Positions 1 to 10,569 of a DNA stretch of 64,000 nucleotides are shown here, one piece after another. Numbering within the stretch: the stretch's first letter is position 1; every line of letters starts with the position of its first letter. The position numbers and the translations under genes are program-made. Location: the NCBI GenBank assembly GCA_003255065.1, contig QAOA01006583.1:1-64000 (forward strand), given 5' to 3'. This DNA comes from Cercis canadensis (lineage: Eukaryota; Streptophyta; Magnoliopsida; Fabales; Fabaceae). Under the pieces are notes generated by a model, which saw nothing but the letters and a program-made list of their open reading frames with translations, searched no databases and was not told the DNA's origin.

Positions 1-1204
1 AGAGTAGTTGTTTACTCTTATTTTCTTCATCACTTCAGATCAATTCATTGGTGACTGTCCTATTTTCCTTAACTGGGAGAATAGTAGTCGCAAACCAACT
101 TTAAACATATGACCGTATTTATTGTCAACAGTCTTGTATGGAGTGTCGGAAGTTGAAAGTTGGGTTGGGGAGTAAAATTCTTAATAGAATTTGTAACCGC
201 TATTTGGAGTCAAATTCTTTCTTGATACAATTTGTAACTGCTATTGGGAGTCAATTTGATTTTGGACTCCCTCACGGTAGACTTACAGAAATAGCCTCAG
301 TTAATTTTCATCTATTTAAAAAAAATTCTCAAAGTAAATTAAAAAATTAATAATGAAGATAAAAATGTTAATTGAGATGAATTATAATAATAATAATATT
401 ATAACAATACTGGTAGAAGAGGGTATGAATTTTTTCCCCTTTTTCAGTATAAAAAAAGAAATTGTAGAGTTAATTTATAAAGCTAGTGGTTGGTGAAGGA
501 AGCAAGAGATTGAAAAGTAAAAGCGAAGATTGTTTAAACTTTAACGGTCCAAAGTCAAGAAATGCTCCTGCAGGCCTGCTTCATCATCAATTTAACTCCC
601 CCAATTGGAAAGCTGTTTAGATAGTCTCATAGTTCACCTCATCAATTTAACTGTTATTAAATAAAGAGAAGAATCTAGTTGGTGGCTTGGTCTTCAATCA
701 CAGACTATCGGCATTCGAAGGTGGATGGCCCGGTCCGCCTAGAACTGAACAGAACCATCATATTTGACCCGGGCTTTCTCACAGCGTCAGTGTCAGCGCT
801 GCTCCAGTCATCAAGTTTTACTCTTTGTGCCAGTCCCTTAAGAATTAAGCAGTAAATAATTTTAATATTCTTTGGGTTGAATATAAGAAAAAAATATATA
901 TGACAACTTTATACAAAAGTTTTGACTCTTAAACACTGGGCTTCTGCTGAAATTTCATTTTTGATATCATAAGAATTGACCACGCCCAAGAAAAACAAAA
1001 GAAACATAAAAATATGGACGATGTGAAATAATAATAATATTAAATCCCAAAAAATAAACTATATTTGATACATGCTGTATTTTGGACTTTGCTATTTCTC
1101 CTTATATATCTTAATTCTCAAATTATTATGAAACTACCACGCTTTCACCTAATTAACACTTCTTGTTCATTATATTCTTATGACCCGTGAAATAAGAACA
1201 ATTA
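1..1204. other. Left-edge non-coding sequence
   Basis: No gene is supported here. A 70-codon ORF at 138-350 overlaps two diverged direct copies of a roughly 32-base sequence (188-219 and 229-260, period about 41 bases), which argues that it is a chance ORF. The rest is AT-rich with short A/T runs. Confidence 0.5.
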
Positions 1205-1391
1205 TGTTATTGCAACTAAGACGAACATGCTTTTATAATATAAAATGTAACACAATTCAGATTGTGAAGCAGCAGCCTGTACGATACATAAAAGAATATG
1301 AAAAGGGGTGAAAGATGACATGAGTAATGTTATATTTTAGTCCCTCACATTGTGAGTTAATTTGGTCCTGGACAAAAAAAATATTTCATAA

Positions 1392-1604
1392 TATTAGAGT
1401 TAGTTATAATTATTTTAGCTGTAATTAGTTAGTTTGACTAATTAGTTAGTTGTTGACTTTTCTAATTTACTTAGTCTGTGATACCAGAACAGCTATATAT
1501 AGCTTTAGCTTCTCTTGTACAGTAACTTGATTCGATTGATTGAATGAGAAAAGCTTTTCTTCCATTCTTCTCTGTTTTGCTTCTCCTTCCGTAGTAGCTC
1601 AACA
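1392..1604 (+). repeat. copia-1 5' LTR
   Basis: A 213-base LTR ending in CA directly before the primer-binding site. It holds a TATA-like 'agctatatatagc' near 1490-1502. The start is fixed by the target-site duplication and by comparison with the empty site P2. Only bases 1535-1604 are represented in the 3' LTR stub. Confidence 0.85.
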
Positions 1605-1616
1605 TGGTATCAGAGC
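1605..1616 (+). other. copia-1 primer-binding site (initiator tRNA-Met)
   Basis: TGGTATCAGAGC follows the LTR with no spacer. It is the standard plant copia primer-binding site, complementary to the 3' end of initiator methionine tRNA. Confidence 0.9.
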
Positions 1617-1708
1617 GAGAACTCTGATTTCTTCGTTTCTCGTGGTTTCTTCATGATTCTCGATCTTTCTTCCAAAATTGATTGATACTTGTTTGATCAT
1701 TCTTCACC

Positions 1709-3235
1709 ATGACAGAGAATTCTTCTCCATCCATAAATGTTTCTAATTCTCGTTCTTCTGCTAGTAAATCCGCCATTGATGAACCTTCACATCCTTTCTT
1801 CTTGCATCATTCTGATAATCCTGGCTTGGTTCTTGTCTCGCAACAACTCACTAGAGAGAATTATGCCTCCTGGAGTCGAGCAATGCTGATTGCTCTTTCA
1901 GTCAATAACAAATTAGGGTTCATTGATGGATCAATTACTAAACCAGAAGGTACAGATACTGATCTCCTTAATTCTTGGTACAGAAACAATAATATTGTCA
2001 TTTCTTGGATCCTCAATTCTGTGGCAAAGGACATTTCTGCTAGTGTGATTTTTTCTGAGACTACACATGAGATTTGGATTGATCTTAGAGATTGTTTCCA
2101 CCAACGCAATGGACCTAGGATTTTTCAACTAAGACGTGAGCTCATGAACCTAAATCAAGAACAAAGTCCTGTCAGTGTCCATTTTACCAAACTGAAGACC
2201 ATTTGGGAGGAATTATGTAATTACAGACCTCTCTGCACTTGTGGAAAATGCACTTGTGGAGGTGTTAAGGATCTTTATTCTCATTACCAAATGGAATACA
2301 TTTTGTCCTTTCTCATGGGTTTACATGATTCATTCTCTCAAATCTGTGGTCAATTACTTCTCATGGATCCTATGCCCCCTATTAACAAGGTTTTTGCTCT
2401 GGTCTCTCAAGAAGAACATCAAAGGAAAATTACCATTCATGCTTCTTCTAATCTTGAACCCACTAGTACCATGGCTTTTGCTGCTAAGGCTGACAACTCC
2501 AAAGTTGGCAACCAGAATTATGCCTCTATAGGAAATAGAGGTCCAAAGAAGGATCGCCCTTATTGCACTCATTGCAAGTTTCATGGCCCCATTGTTGACA
2601 GATGTTACAAAATTCATGGATATCCTCCTAGTTACAAGCACAAACAACAAGGTGCTGCTGTCAATCACATTTCCATTAATGCATCCAATGAAGATCATAG
2701 CACTCCTTCTGTTGGCCGATTTCTGCAAAATCTCAACTCAAATCAATATCAGCAGCTCATGACCATGCTTTCCAACCATTTGTCCACATCAGTTAAGATT
2801 CCTACAGATGGTGATCATCCTTCTACCTCTTACCCTACAGGTACTTGCCTCTCTATTACCTTGAATCCTAATTTTTCCTCCAGTCAATATTGGACAGTTG
2901 ATTCAGGAGCCACTAGACATATATGCTCTATTGCCAATGCCTTTACTTCCCTGTGGACAATCAAGAATGCCACTGTTACCTTGCCTAATCACTGTCAAAT
3001 ATTTGTCCATCTATGTGGTGATGTGCAACTCAGTTCTTTGATTACACTCAAGGATTTTCTATTTGTGCCTCAGCTCAAATTTAACCTCATTTCCATTAAT
3101 GCCCTTATTTCTGACAGTGCCTTTATAGTGAGCTTCTTTCATGCTTACTTTATTATTCAGGACACCAACAGCAAGAGGATGATTGGCAAGGGTGACAAGC
3201 ATGAGGACTCTACATTCTCAATAAGCATTGCTTAG
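1709..3235 (+). pseudogene. copia-1 Gag and protease (508 codons)
   Basis: This opens with the Gag N-terminal domain typical of plant copia elements (roughly residues 25-260), followed by a zinc-knuckle segment near residues 286-299 and the aspartic-protease signature DSGA near residue 397. In the zinc knuckle the expected third ligand, histidine, is replaced by proline (C-x2-C-x4-P-x4-C), so RNA binding is probably impaired. The start codon is about 90 bases after the primer-binding site. The frame ends at a stop in the protease to integrase linker. The gag_pre-integrase motif WHNRLGH is readable in another frame just after it, so a frameshift lies near 3235. Confidence 0.88.
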
Positions 3236-4560
3236 ATTCTGTTTCTAATTCGTTTGTTAATCATGTTTCATTTCATGTTTGGCACAATAGACTTGGTCAT
3301 ATTTCTTTTAAACAATTAGACAGTTTAAAGAGCCATTTACAGTGTGATGTTGTTAGTTTAAATAAGGCTCAACCATGTTACATCTGTCCTCTTGCTAAAC
3401 AAAGACGCTTATCCTTTGAATCTCATAATAACATGTCTCAGTCTCCTTTTGATTTGATTCATTGTGACATATGGGGGCCTTACAAAGAATTTTCCTATTC
3501 TAGCCACAAATATTTTCTTACATTGGTGGATGATTGCACTCGATTTACTTGGATTTTCTTGCTCCAAAACAAGAGTGAAATGGTTTCTGTTGTTCCTAGG
3601 TTTTTTCGTATGATTCTCACTCAGTTTAATGCTAAGATTAAGCAATTTTGATCTGATAATGCTCCTAAGTTGTTGTTTAAGGATTTTTTCAGTGAACAAG
3701 GAGTGTTACACCAGTTCTCTTGTGTTGAAAGACCACAACAGAATTCAGTTGTGGAACGAAAGCATCAGCATCTCCTCAATGTGGCCAGGGCCCTTTTCTT
3801 CTAGTCCATAATTCCAGTGGCTTTTTGGAGTGACTGTGTTTTAACTGCCACTTTCCTCATCAACAGAACCCCTATTCCACTCCTTCACCATTGCACTCCT
3901 TTTAAGGTACTTTACAAGCATGCTCTTGATTACTCCAGTTTTAGAGTATTTGGTTGCCTTGCATTTGCTTCCACCTTGGCTGCTCAGAGGTCCAAGTTTT
4001 ACCCTCGAGCTCGCACTTGTGTCTTTCTTGATTATCTTCCTGGAATGAAAGGCTATAAGTTGTATGATGTTGTCACCAAGCAGGTGTTTATTTCTAGGGA
4101 TGTTATTTTTCATGAGGAAGTTTTTCCCTTCCACACCGTCACTTCTTCATATCAACTCATTGATCCATTTCTAGATTTGGTATTGCCTCATGTCTCTTTG
4201 GATCTCCCTTCCCAGTCCACTTCTGATGTTCCTGCTCCTATGCCTCACACTTATGTGGTTTCTCCACCCTTTCATTCTCTGCTAACCCCTCCTCCTGTCA
4301 CAGATCTTTTGCTTGATCATTTTCCAGTTCCAGAATATATGCCTATTGTTTCTTCAACAACTTGTCTTGCAGATTCAGAACAAATGATTGCAGTTCCCCT
4401 CAAGAAGTCCACCAGAGTGTCCAAACCTCCTTCCTACCTCCAGGAGTTTCACTGTAATCTGTTACATGGTTCTCTCTTACCTCCTTGCATTGCCCATTAT
4501 CCCATTTCTAATTACCTTTCTTATGATGCTTTGTCTCCCATACATAAATCCTTCATTTTT
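3236..4560 (+). pseudogene. copia-1 integrase, broken
   Basis: The GAG_pre-integrase motif WHNRLGH sits near 3280. It is followed by the integrase core with the first catalytic Asp in HCDIWGP (about 3465), the second in SDNAP (about 3655) and the Glu in VVERKH (about 3754). A TGA at 3649-3651 sits just before SDNAP and a TAG interrupts the core near 3803. Related proteins suggest arginine and glutamine codons there, so both look like C-to-T changes. The C-terminal region with the FGCLAF motif continues in the frame from 3817. Confidence 0.85.
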
Positions 4561-5990
4561 CATGTTTCCACTCAACTTGAACCTCAGTTTTATCATGAAG
4601 CAGTTAAGGAACCTCATTGGCGTGGAGCTATGCACAATGAGTTGCAGGCCATGGAGACGAATCAGACTTGGTCTTTGGTTCCTTTGCCACAAGGCAAACA
4701 CACCATTGGCTGCAAATGGATATATAAAATCAAGCACAAAGCAAATGGTTCTGTAGATAGGCATAAAGCCGTTTGGTAGCCAAGGGTTACACTCAACAGG
4801 AAGAGGTGGACTTTGTGGAAACCTTTTCTCCCGTTGCCAAACTGGTTACTGTCAAGGTTCTCCTTGCTCTTGCTGCATCTCAGAAATGGCATTTGACTCA
4901 ACTTGATGTCAATAATGCCTTCCTTAATGGCCATCTATTTGAAGAAGTGTAAATGGATCTCCCTCTTGGTTACCTTCCTAAGCAGCAGTGCTTTATTCAG
5001 GGGGAGAAACTAGTTTGCAAACTTCACAAGTCCATTTATGAACTCAAACAGGCCTCTAGACAGTGGTATTCCAAGTTCTCTCTTGCCTTGCTTCAATTTG
5101 GTTTTGTCCAATCCAAATATGATTACTCTCTGTTTACTAAAGGTTTAGGTTCTACATTTGTGGCACTTTTGGTTTATGTGGACGACATCATTATTGCTGG
5201 ACCTTTTCTTTTATCTATTGATGCTTTAAAGGCTTTTCTGCATACCCAGTTCAAGCTTAAGGACCTCGGCTGTCTCAAGTACTTCCTTGGTCTAGAAATA
5301 TCTCGGTCTCAGCAAGGTATTGTGCTTTCTTAAAGACTTTACACCTTACATCTACTTGAAGACAATGGCTATTTAGCTTGTAAGCCTACCTCAGTGCCTA
5401 TGGATCCTAAATCTGAGCTCAATGCTTCTACTGGTGATATACTCCCTGATGGCACTCAATATAAAAGACTTGTTGGTCGCCTCCTTTACCTCACTTTGTC
5501 CAGGCCTGACATCACCTTTGCTATTCACAAACTCACTCAATTCCTTGCTCAACCTCGTTTGCCTCATCTTTAAGTTGTCCATCATCTGCTTCGCTACCTT
5601 AAAGGAAAACCTGGCTAGGGTCTTTTCTTTTCCTCTTCTTCCTCTCTTCAGTTGAGAGCCTATTCAGATGTTTCTTCTAGAGTTTAGCTCAAGGCCTTTT
5701 CTGATGTTGATTGGGGAGCTTGTAAGGATACCAAAAGATTTGTCACTGGCTTTTGCATCTTTATTGGTGATTCACTTGTCTCCTAGAAAGCCAAGAAGCA
5801 GGTCACCGTGTCTAAGTCTTCTACTGAAGCTGAGTATCATGAACTGTCTTCTACTCCTAGTGAACAGACTTGGCTTTCTCATCTTCTCAAGGACTTTCAA
5901 ATTCCTATTTCCACTTTAGCTCTTCTCTTTTGTGACAATCAAGCTGCCATTCATATTGCTTCCAACCCCACTTTCCATGAAATTGATTGA
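4561..5990 (+). pseudogene. copia-1 reverse transcriptase and RNase H, broken
   Basis: The RT N-terminus (EAVKEPHWRGAM, CKWIYKIK) is readable to 4779. A frameshift follows, then [10 protein letters not shown] and a TAA at 4949-4951. The polymerase active site YVDD is intact at 5175-5186. Further stops fall at 5331-5333, near 5571 and near 5616. RNase H is recognisable by SSTEAEYHEL (about 5815) and FCDNQAAIHIASNPTFHE. The domain stops abruptly where internal sequence joins LTR sequence at 5982-5990, so the C-terminus and polypurine tract are missing. Confidence 0.87.
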
Positions 5991-6051
5991 ATGAGAAAAA
6001 CTTTTCTTCCATTCTTCTTTGTTTTGCTTCTCCTTCCGCAGTAGCTCAACA
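5982..6051 (+). repeat. copia-1 3' LTR stub (70 bases)
   Basis: This matches 1535-1604 of the 5' LTR and ends in CA at the 3' target-site duplication. The join to RNase H sequence falls in attgattga, present in the LTR at 1535-1543 and expected in RNase H around its conserved HIEID motif. The pattern fits a microhomology-mediated deletion of the RNase H end, polypurine tract and most of the 3' LTR. Confidence 0.85.
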
Positions 6052-6715
6052 CATAATGCTGATGAGTAACGTTAAAGATGACATGATATGGTTTAAATCA
6101 TGTGTAACAATCAATTGGATTCGAGACTGATAGTGCGTAATCCATGACCAAAATGACGTCGCTTAGGATATATTAGTTTCTGAGCTGAATTAGTATAGTG
6201 GATCCGTGATTATCAGAAAGAACTGCTACTAGCATAGAATTAGGAGTTCCAATCACTGATGATGATGCCAATTGAATTGAACGCATCAACTAGACACTTG
6301 TTGATGTTGTCAGATACAATAGTGGACACTGCTTTTGCTAAATAACAAACTAGGCCCATGAATTGCAGTCTCAATTTTCAGGGATTGTTGTTTGTGAAGC
6401 AGAAACGAGTTCATAAATTAAGTGGAAGAAGAAGAAAAACACAACAAAGAAGGAGCCCAACAAGAATCAGTTCAGACTTCAAAACACCTAATCCTTGATG
6501 ACAGTTTACGTCCAATGTACATGCATACTCAGTAACTCCCTTATACATTAAAAAAAAATGTTATATACTCAATTAGAAACCGATGCATTTGATTGAATAT
6601 TCACCCATACTATTGGAATATGCATCCTCTGCTACCACAGTGGATATCCAAGAACGCTCCATCACCGTTACATTATACTGATCAACCTAACATAACTATC
6701 ATTCAACCTGTACAT

Positions 6716-7081
6716 TGTAGAACTTGTATGAATCTTATGCAACTTTAGGTTGATGCAAATGAATGCGTAACAGAACGATGTGAACGAGTAAAAGGAAAGA
6801 AAAGCTAGTAAGAAAAGCGGAAGAGAAAGGAACTTTGAGTATTTGGATTTGAGTTCTCAAATGAGATCAGAAAATCTGAGTTGTGATTAATTGAATTGAG
6901 AATCAAAACATTATACGTATATATAAGATTGATGTACTCAGCCTTTGCAAAGCTTTTTGCATAACTGAATTGACAGCTAATCAACAGCTATTCAACTAAC
7001 TAATCCAACAGCTTTGATTGCTGACTCAACAATGCCAGCTCATGCTATCTTGGATCATGAGCATCACTTGTATACTTAACA
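6716..7081 (-). repeat. copia-2 LTR A (3' LTR)
   Basis: A 366-base LTR. On the minus strand it begins TGTTAAGTATAC directly after the polypurine tract and ends in CAAGTTCTACA. It aligns along its length with LTR B, with scattered substitutions and an indel of about 26 bases near the TGTTAAG end. Confidence 0.87.
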
Positions 7082-7125
7082 TTCTCCCTCAAACTCAGAG
7101 TTCTAGGAAGGACAGTGAGTTTGGC

Positions 7126-8010
7126 TCAATTAACCAGAAAGGTCTTAGTAGAGAGTGGTTTAGTGAGTATATCAGCAAGTTGAGCATATGATGGCACATG
7201 ACAAAGAGTAAGAGAATTGTTGAGCAGCTTCTCCCTCACAAAATGGCAATCAATCTCAATATGCTTGGTACAAGCATGAAGAACAGGATTTACTGCAAGA
7301 AACGTGGCATCACTGGTGTTGTGTCTGTCATCAAGATAGCTAGCCCAATCCGAGTCAAAATAAGCCAATAAAGGGAGAGAACCAGACTTAGCAAGGGTGA
7401 GACTATAAGACAAGGTTCCTTTAAGATATTTAAGCACACGTTTAGCAGCTTGGAAGTGGACATCTGTTGGAGCACTCATAAACTGACACAACTTGTTTAC
7501 TAAAAAAGCAATATCAAGTCTGGTCACAGTACAATATTGTAAAGCACCTACCATACTACGATAGAGCAGTGGATCTAACAGCAATTGACCATCAGAGATA
7601 GAGAGAACATGGGAACTGATCATTGGAGTAGGAATTAGTTTAGCATTGTCTAGACCAGCCTTATGAAGCATATCAGTAATATATTTAGACTGAGATAAAT
7701 GAAGGTGTTGAGTTGTCCGAGTAGTTTCAATGCCCAGAAAGTAATGAAGGGATCCCAAGTCTTTAAGTGAAAAAGCAGAATTGAGAGTAGTGTTAAGCTG
7801 TTTGATGAGTGGTAAACTGGATCCAGTGAGAATAATGTCATCGACATAGACAAAGAGATGAATCACTGCTACAGCAGAGTGAAAGACAAACAAAGAGTTA
7901 TCTGAAACAGTGCAAAGAAATCCCCATTGAAGCAATGTCAGTTTCAACTTGTTGAACCAAGCTCTAGGAGCTTGTTTTAAGCCATACAAGGCTTTTCTTA
8001 ACCTGCACAC
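7126..8010 (-). pseudogene. copia-2 reverse transcriptase C-terminus and RNase H
   Basis: A 294-codon open stretch beginning at MCRLRKALYGLKQAPRAWF, the thumb side of copia RT, with the active site YVDD at 7837-7848. The connection region (YRSMVGALQYCTVTRLDI) and the start of RNase H (FDSDWA) follow. RNase H then jumps from DRHNTSDATF to LAVNPVLHACTKHIEID, so the central part carrying SSTEAEY is deleted in frame. It ends with the usual PSYAQLADILTKPL. The missing catalytic portion makes it non-functional although the frame is open. Confidence 0.88.
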
Positions 8011-8040
8011 ATGATGAAGGTATGCTGGATCCTCAAAACC

Positions 8041-8778
8041 CTAGGGTTGCTTCATATATACCTCTTCATGAAGATCACCATTTAGGAAAGCATTGTTGAC
8101 ATCTAATTGCTGAATAGGCCACCCTTTAGACAAAGTAATGGTAAGCACAGTTCTAATGGTGGCTGGTTTGACTACAGGGCTGAAAGTATCAAAATAATCA
8201 ATACTATAGGTTTGAGTTAAACCTTGAGCAACCAAGCGAGCTTTATGCCTCTCAACTGAGCCATCAAAATGGTATTTGACTTTATACACCCAGCGGCAGC
8301 CAACTATGTTTTTACCAGGAGGAGATTGGACATGATCCCAAGTCTTGTTCTTTTGCAATGCACAAAATTCTGCAGTCATGGCATCAATCCACTGTGAAGA
8401 TTTGCTGGCCTGATGGTAGGTCGATGGTTCTGCAGAGACCAATGAATATGCAATAGCATATACCTTTGGCTTAAAAATGTCATTTTGGCTTCTAGTGACA
8501 ATTCTGTTGGGAATAGGAGGGGATGGATTAGGAGAATTTTGTAATGCAAAGGAAGAAGGTGCATAACTCATAATTGGTGAAGGTGATGAGTTTGAGTGAG
8601 AGGTATCATGTATAACAGAAGCTGCAAGAAGGATTTGTGCATCAAATGACATGGAACTACTAGGGGTTAGTGGTATGCTGGAAGGAATAGGAATAGTGAT
8701 AGCAATAGGATAGTCTTGAGGAAATGAGGGGCTGCTTGAAGAGTGAGATTGAAAGGGAAAACAAGATTCAGCAAACAC
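8041..8778 (-). pseudogene. copia-2 integrase tail and RT N-terminus
   Basis: A 245-codon open frame. It starts in the low-complexity Ser/Pro-rich integrase tail and runs into the RT_2 domain ([20 protein letters not shown], then [21 protein letters not shown]). It stops at a single TAG where related proteins read QPQGFEDP, so one glutamine codon appears to have become a stop. Sequence beyond the stop continues in frame into the next RT piece (7126-8010). Confidence 0.86.
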
Positions 8779-8799
8779 TACATGTCTGGATATGTATAT

Positions 8800-9148
8800 T
8801 CATTTGGAATCCATGGCTAAACACATAAAACCTTTGTGCTTAGTGCTATAACCCAAAAAACAACAAGTAGCATATCTACTTTATAGTTTATGAGACCTAT
8901 AGGGTCTTAAGTAAGGAAAACATAAGCAACCAAATGTTTTTACTTTAGTCAAGTCGGGAATTTTCTGATATAGCAATTTATAAGGAGATTTATGAAATAA
9001 GACAGCAGTAGGCAACCTGTTGATAAGATGAACAGCTGTCTGAAATGCATAAGGCCAATATTTAGTTGGTATACTAGCAGTTATGAGAAGAGACAAACTA
9101 GTTTCAACAGCGTGTCTATTCTTGCGTTCAACTATGCCATTGGCTTAA
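8800..9148 (-). pseudogene. copia-2 integrase C-terminal fragment
   Basis: Minus-strand reading gives NGIVERKNRHAVETSLSLL, containing the catalytic Glu of the integrase core, then YWPYAFQTAVHLINRLP and FGCLCFPYLRPY, the integrase C-terminal motif. The two catalytic aspartates and the zinc-binding N-terminus are absent because of the internal deletion. A stop follows RSHKL at about 8881. Confidence 0.83.
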
Positions 9149-9149
9149 A

Positions 9150-9740
9150 GCAAAAAGAAGCAACCACTGGATTATGCTCAGGTCCTAAGCCACTCAGAAT
9201 TGACATAACCTGATCATCTTGAGTGACATTCTCACCAACAACTCGAAGATTATCACAGATACTTCAAATTTTTTGAATGAACTCCCAAACTGCAAGATTA
9301 CCTTTTCTGGTTGTTTGTAATTAGAGTTTGAATTCCATGATTCTTGCTCGTGAGGAGCATGCAAAACTATCTGTAAGAGATTTCCATATCTTATATGCAG
9401 AATTGTAGGACAAGATCTGAGCCATGATTTGCTCAGTCAAGGAAGAATATATCCAACTCATGACAAATCGATTCTGCCTATGCCAGAGAATATATTCAGG
9501 ATTCGGTGTTAATCTTCCTATAGCAGAAGATGAATCTGTAACAAATTTTTCTATACAGATTCGAGAGCCATCAAACACTTCTTCATATCCATTAGCAATC
9601 ACTAAATTGAGAACTTGATTTTGCCAGATTAGATAATTGGTGCAATCAAGCTTGACCATCAACATCTGGCCAAACATTGGTAGTGATGGATTCCTAGGTT
9701 CTTGTAACGACGATCCACCGGTTGAGATGTGATCTACCAT
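9150..9740 (-). pseudogene. copia-2 Gag fragment
   Basis: From 9740 the minus strand encodes 139 residues of copia Gag, including the tract around LDCTNYLIWQNQVLNLV and a tryptophan-containing core (YKIWKSLTDSF). A frame break near 9320 follows, after which Gag homology continues in another frame (SILSGLGPEHNPVVASF) to about 9156. The zinc knuckle and everything up to mid-integrase are missing. Confidence 0.82.
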
Positions 9741-9748
9741 TAGAGAAG

Positions 9749-9759
9749 CTTTGATACCA
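9749..9759 (-). other. copia-2 primer-binding site
   Basis: On the minus strand TGGTATCAAAG lies directly after LTR B. It differs at one base from the usual initiator tRNA-Met site (TGGTATCAGAG). Confidence 0.8.
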
Positions 9760-10157
9760 AGTAGAACTTGTATGAATCTTCTGTAACTTTAGGTTGATGT
9801 AGATGAATGTAACAGAAAAAGATGAACAAGTAAAAGGGGGAAAAAAAAAAAAAGCTAGTAGGGAAAGCGGAAGAGAAAGGAACTATGAGTATTTGGATCT
9901 GAGTTCTCAAATGAGATCAGAAAATCTGAATTGTGATTAATTGAATTGAGAATCAATACATTACACATATATATGAGATGATGTACTCAGCCTTTGCAAA
10001 ACTTTTTGCATAATTGAATTGACAGCTAATCAACAGTTATTCAATTAAACTAATCTAATAGCTTTGACTGCTGACTCAATATAACTAACATGATTGATGA
10101 CTCAGCAATGCTAGCTCATGCTATCCTAGATCATGAGCATCACTTGTATACTTAACA
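9760..10157 (-). repeat. copia-2 LTR B (shared LTR)
   Basis: A 398-base LTR homologous to LTR A, longer because of an A-run near 9839-9853 and an extra stretch of about 26 bases near 10075-10105. On its right it is bordered by a second polypurine tract and RNase H sequence, so it serves both as 5' LTR of copia-2 and as 3' LTR of the partial body beyond. Confidence 0.85.
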
Positions 10158-10313
10158 TTCCCCCTCAAACTCAGAGTTCTAGGAAGGACTATGAGTTTGG
10201 CTCGATTAACCATAAAGGTCTTAGTAGAGAGTGGTTTAGTGAGTATATCAGCAAGTTGAGCATGGGATGGCACATGACAAAGAGTAAGAGACTTGTTGAG
10301 CAACTTCTCCCTT
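10158..10313 (-). mobile_element. Partial second copia-2 body (RNase H end)
   Basis: This matches 7082-7235 and encodes the last residues of RNase H (LNKSLTLCHVPSHAQLADIL). It stops abruptly at the shared string ttctccct, after which homology ends. With LTR B it is the remnant of a tandem array, expected from unequal LTR recombination followed by truncation. Confidence 0.82.
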
Positions 10314-10398
10314 CAGCTGTTACGAATATACAACCAACAACTACTTTCCTTCCTCTTTACAGGAATTGAGATCATCAAATGACACAAGTGATAATCGT

Positions 10399-10569
10399 TC
10401 AAGAGTTCCCACTCTTATCACCTACCACATAATGATTGCTAGTGACGCTCAAGCTTGACGTTTGAAGCTGCTTTCTCTTCTTGACAAGAAGTAATGCAGT
10501 TTTCCTATCGTCTACAACTTCCTCACAATCAGGCTGCACATAACAGTACACTTTGTCAATTATCAACAT
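10399..10569 (-). CDS. Unrecognised 56-codon ORF, possible gene fragment
   Basis: A minus-strand ORF starting MLIIDKVYCYVQPDCEEVV and ending in GDKSGNS with a TGA at 10399-10401. It has a charged, non-repetitive composition unlike the surrounding AT-rich sequence and may be a terminal exon or captured gene fragment. I do not recognise a domain. No promoter or splice structure is clear. Confidence 0.25.
   Translation of the reverse strand: MLIIDKVYCYVQPDCEEVVDDRKTALLLVKKRKQLQTSSLSVTSNHYVVGDKSGNS

Larger units (their letters stand above)
1392..6051 (+). mobile_element. Ty1/copia retrotransposon copia-1, decayed
   Basis: The element is bounded by a 5-base target-site duplication cataa (1387-1391 and 6052-6056) and P2 supplies the matching empty site. 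Order: 5' LTR, tRNA-Met type primer-binding site, gag with zinc knuckle, protease, integrase, reverse transcriptase, RNase H, then only the last 70 bases of the 3' LTR. Domain order integrase before RT is diagnostic of copia. The reading frame is cut by several stops and frameshifts, so the copy is dead. The 5' LTR begins TA where TG is usual, which looks like a G-to-A change. Confidence 0.93.
1205..6480. repeat. Duplicated segment P1, split by copia-1
   Basis: Bases 1205-1391 and 6052-6480 together match 46680-47355 (P2) almost base for base, with copia-1 inserted in P1 only. P1 and P2 share the run from 'gcaactaagac' through 'ttcagacttc'. In P2 the segment lies inside unit U6, between its hairpin block and its main body, so P1 is probably a fragment of a further unit copy. 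On the minus strand a 38-49 codon ORF is open in both copies but ends differently in each; I do not call it a gene. Confidence 0.8.
6716..10157 (-). mobile_element. Ty1/copia retrotransposon copia-2, internally deleted
   Basis: Read on the minus strand: LTR B (9760-10157), primer-binding site, gag, a truncated integrase, RT, a truncated RNase H, polypurine tract (gagtttgagggagaa) and LTR A (6716-7081). The LTRs have TG/CA type ends, apart from one altered base at the primer-binding-site end of LTR B. The zinc knuckle, protease and integrase N-terminus are absent, gag being joined directly to integrase near 9145-9150. No clear target-site duplication was found because the far side continues into a partial second element body. 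Confidence 0.88.

Noticed and set aside
4388..4934. Plus- and minus-strand ORFs over the copia-1 RT region
   Set aside because: They are other-frame shadows of the recognised RT.
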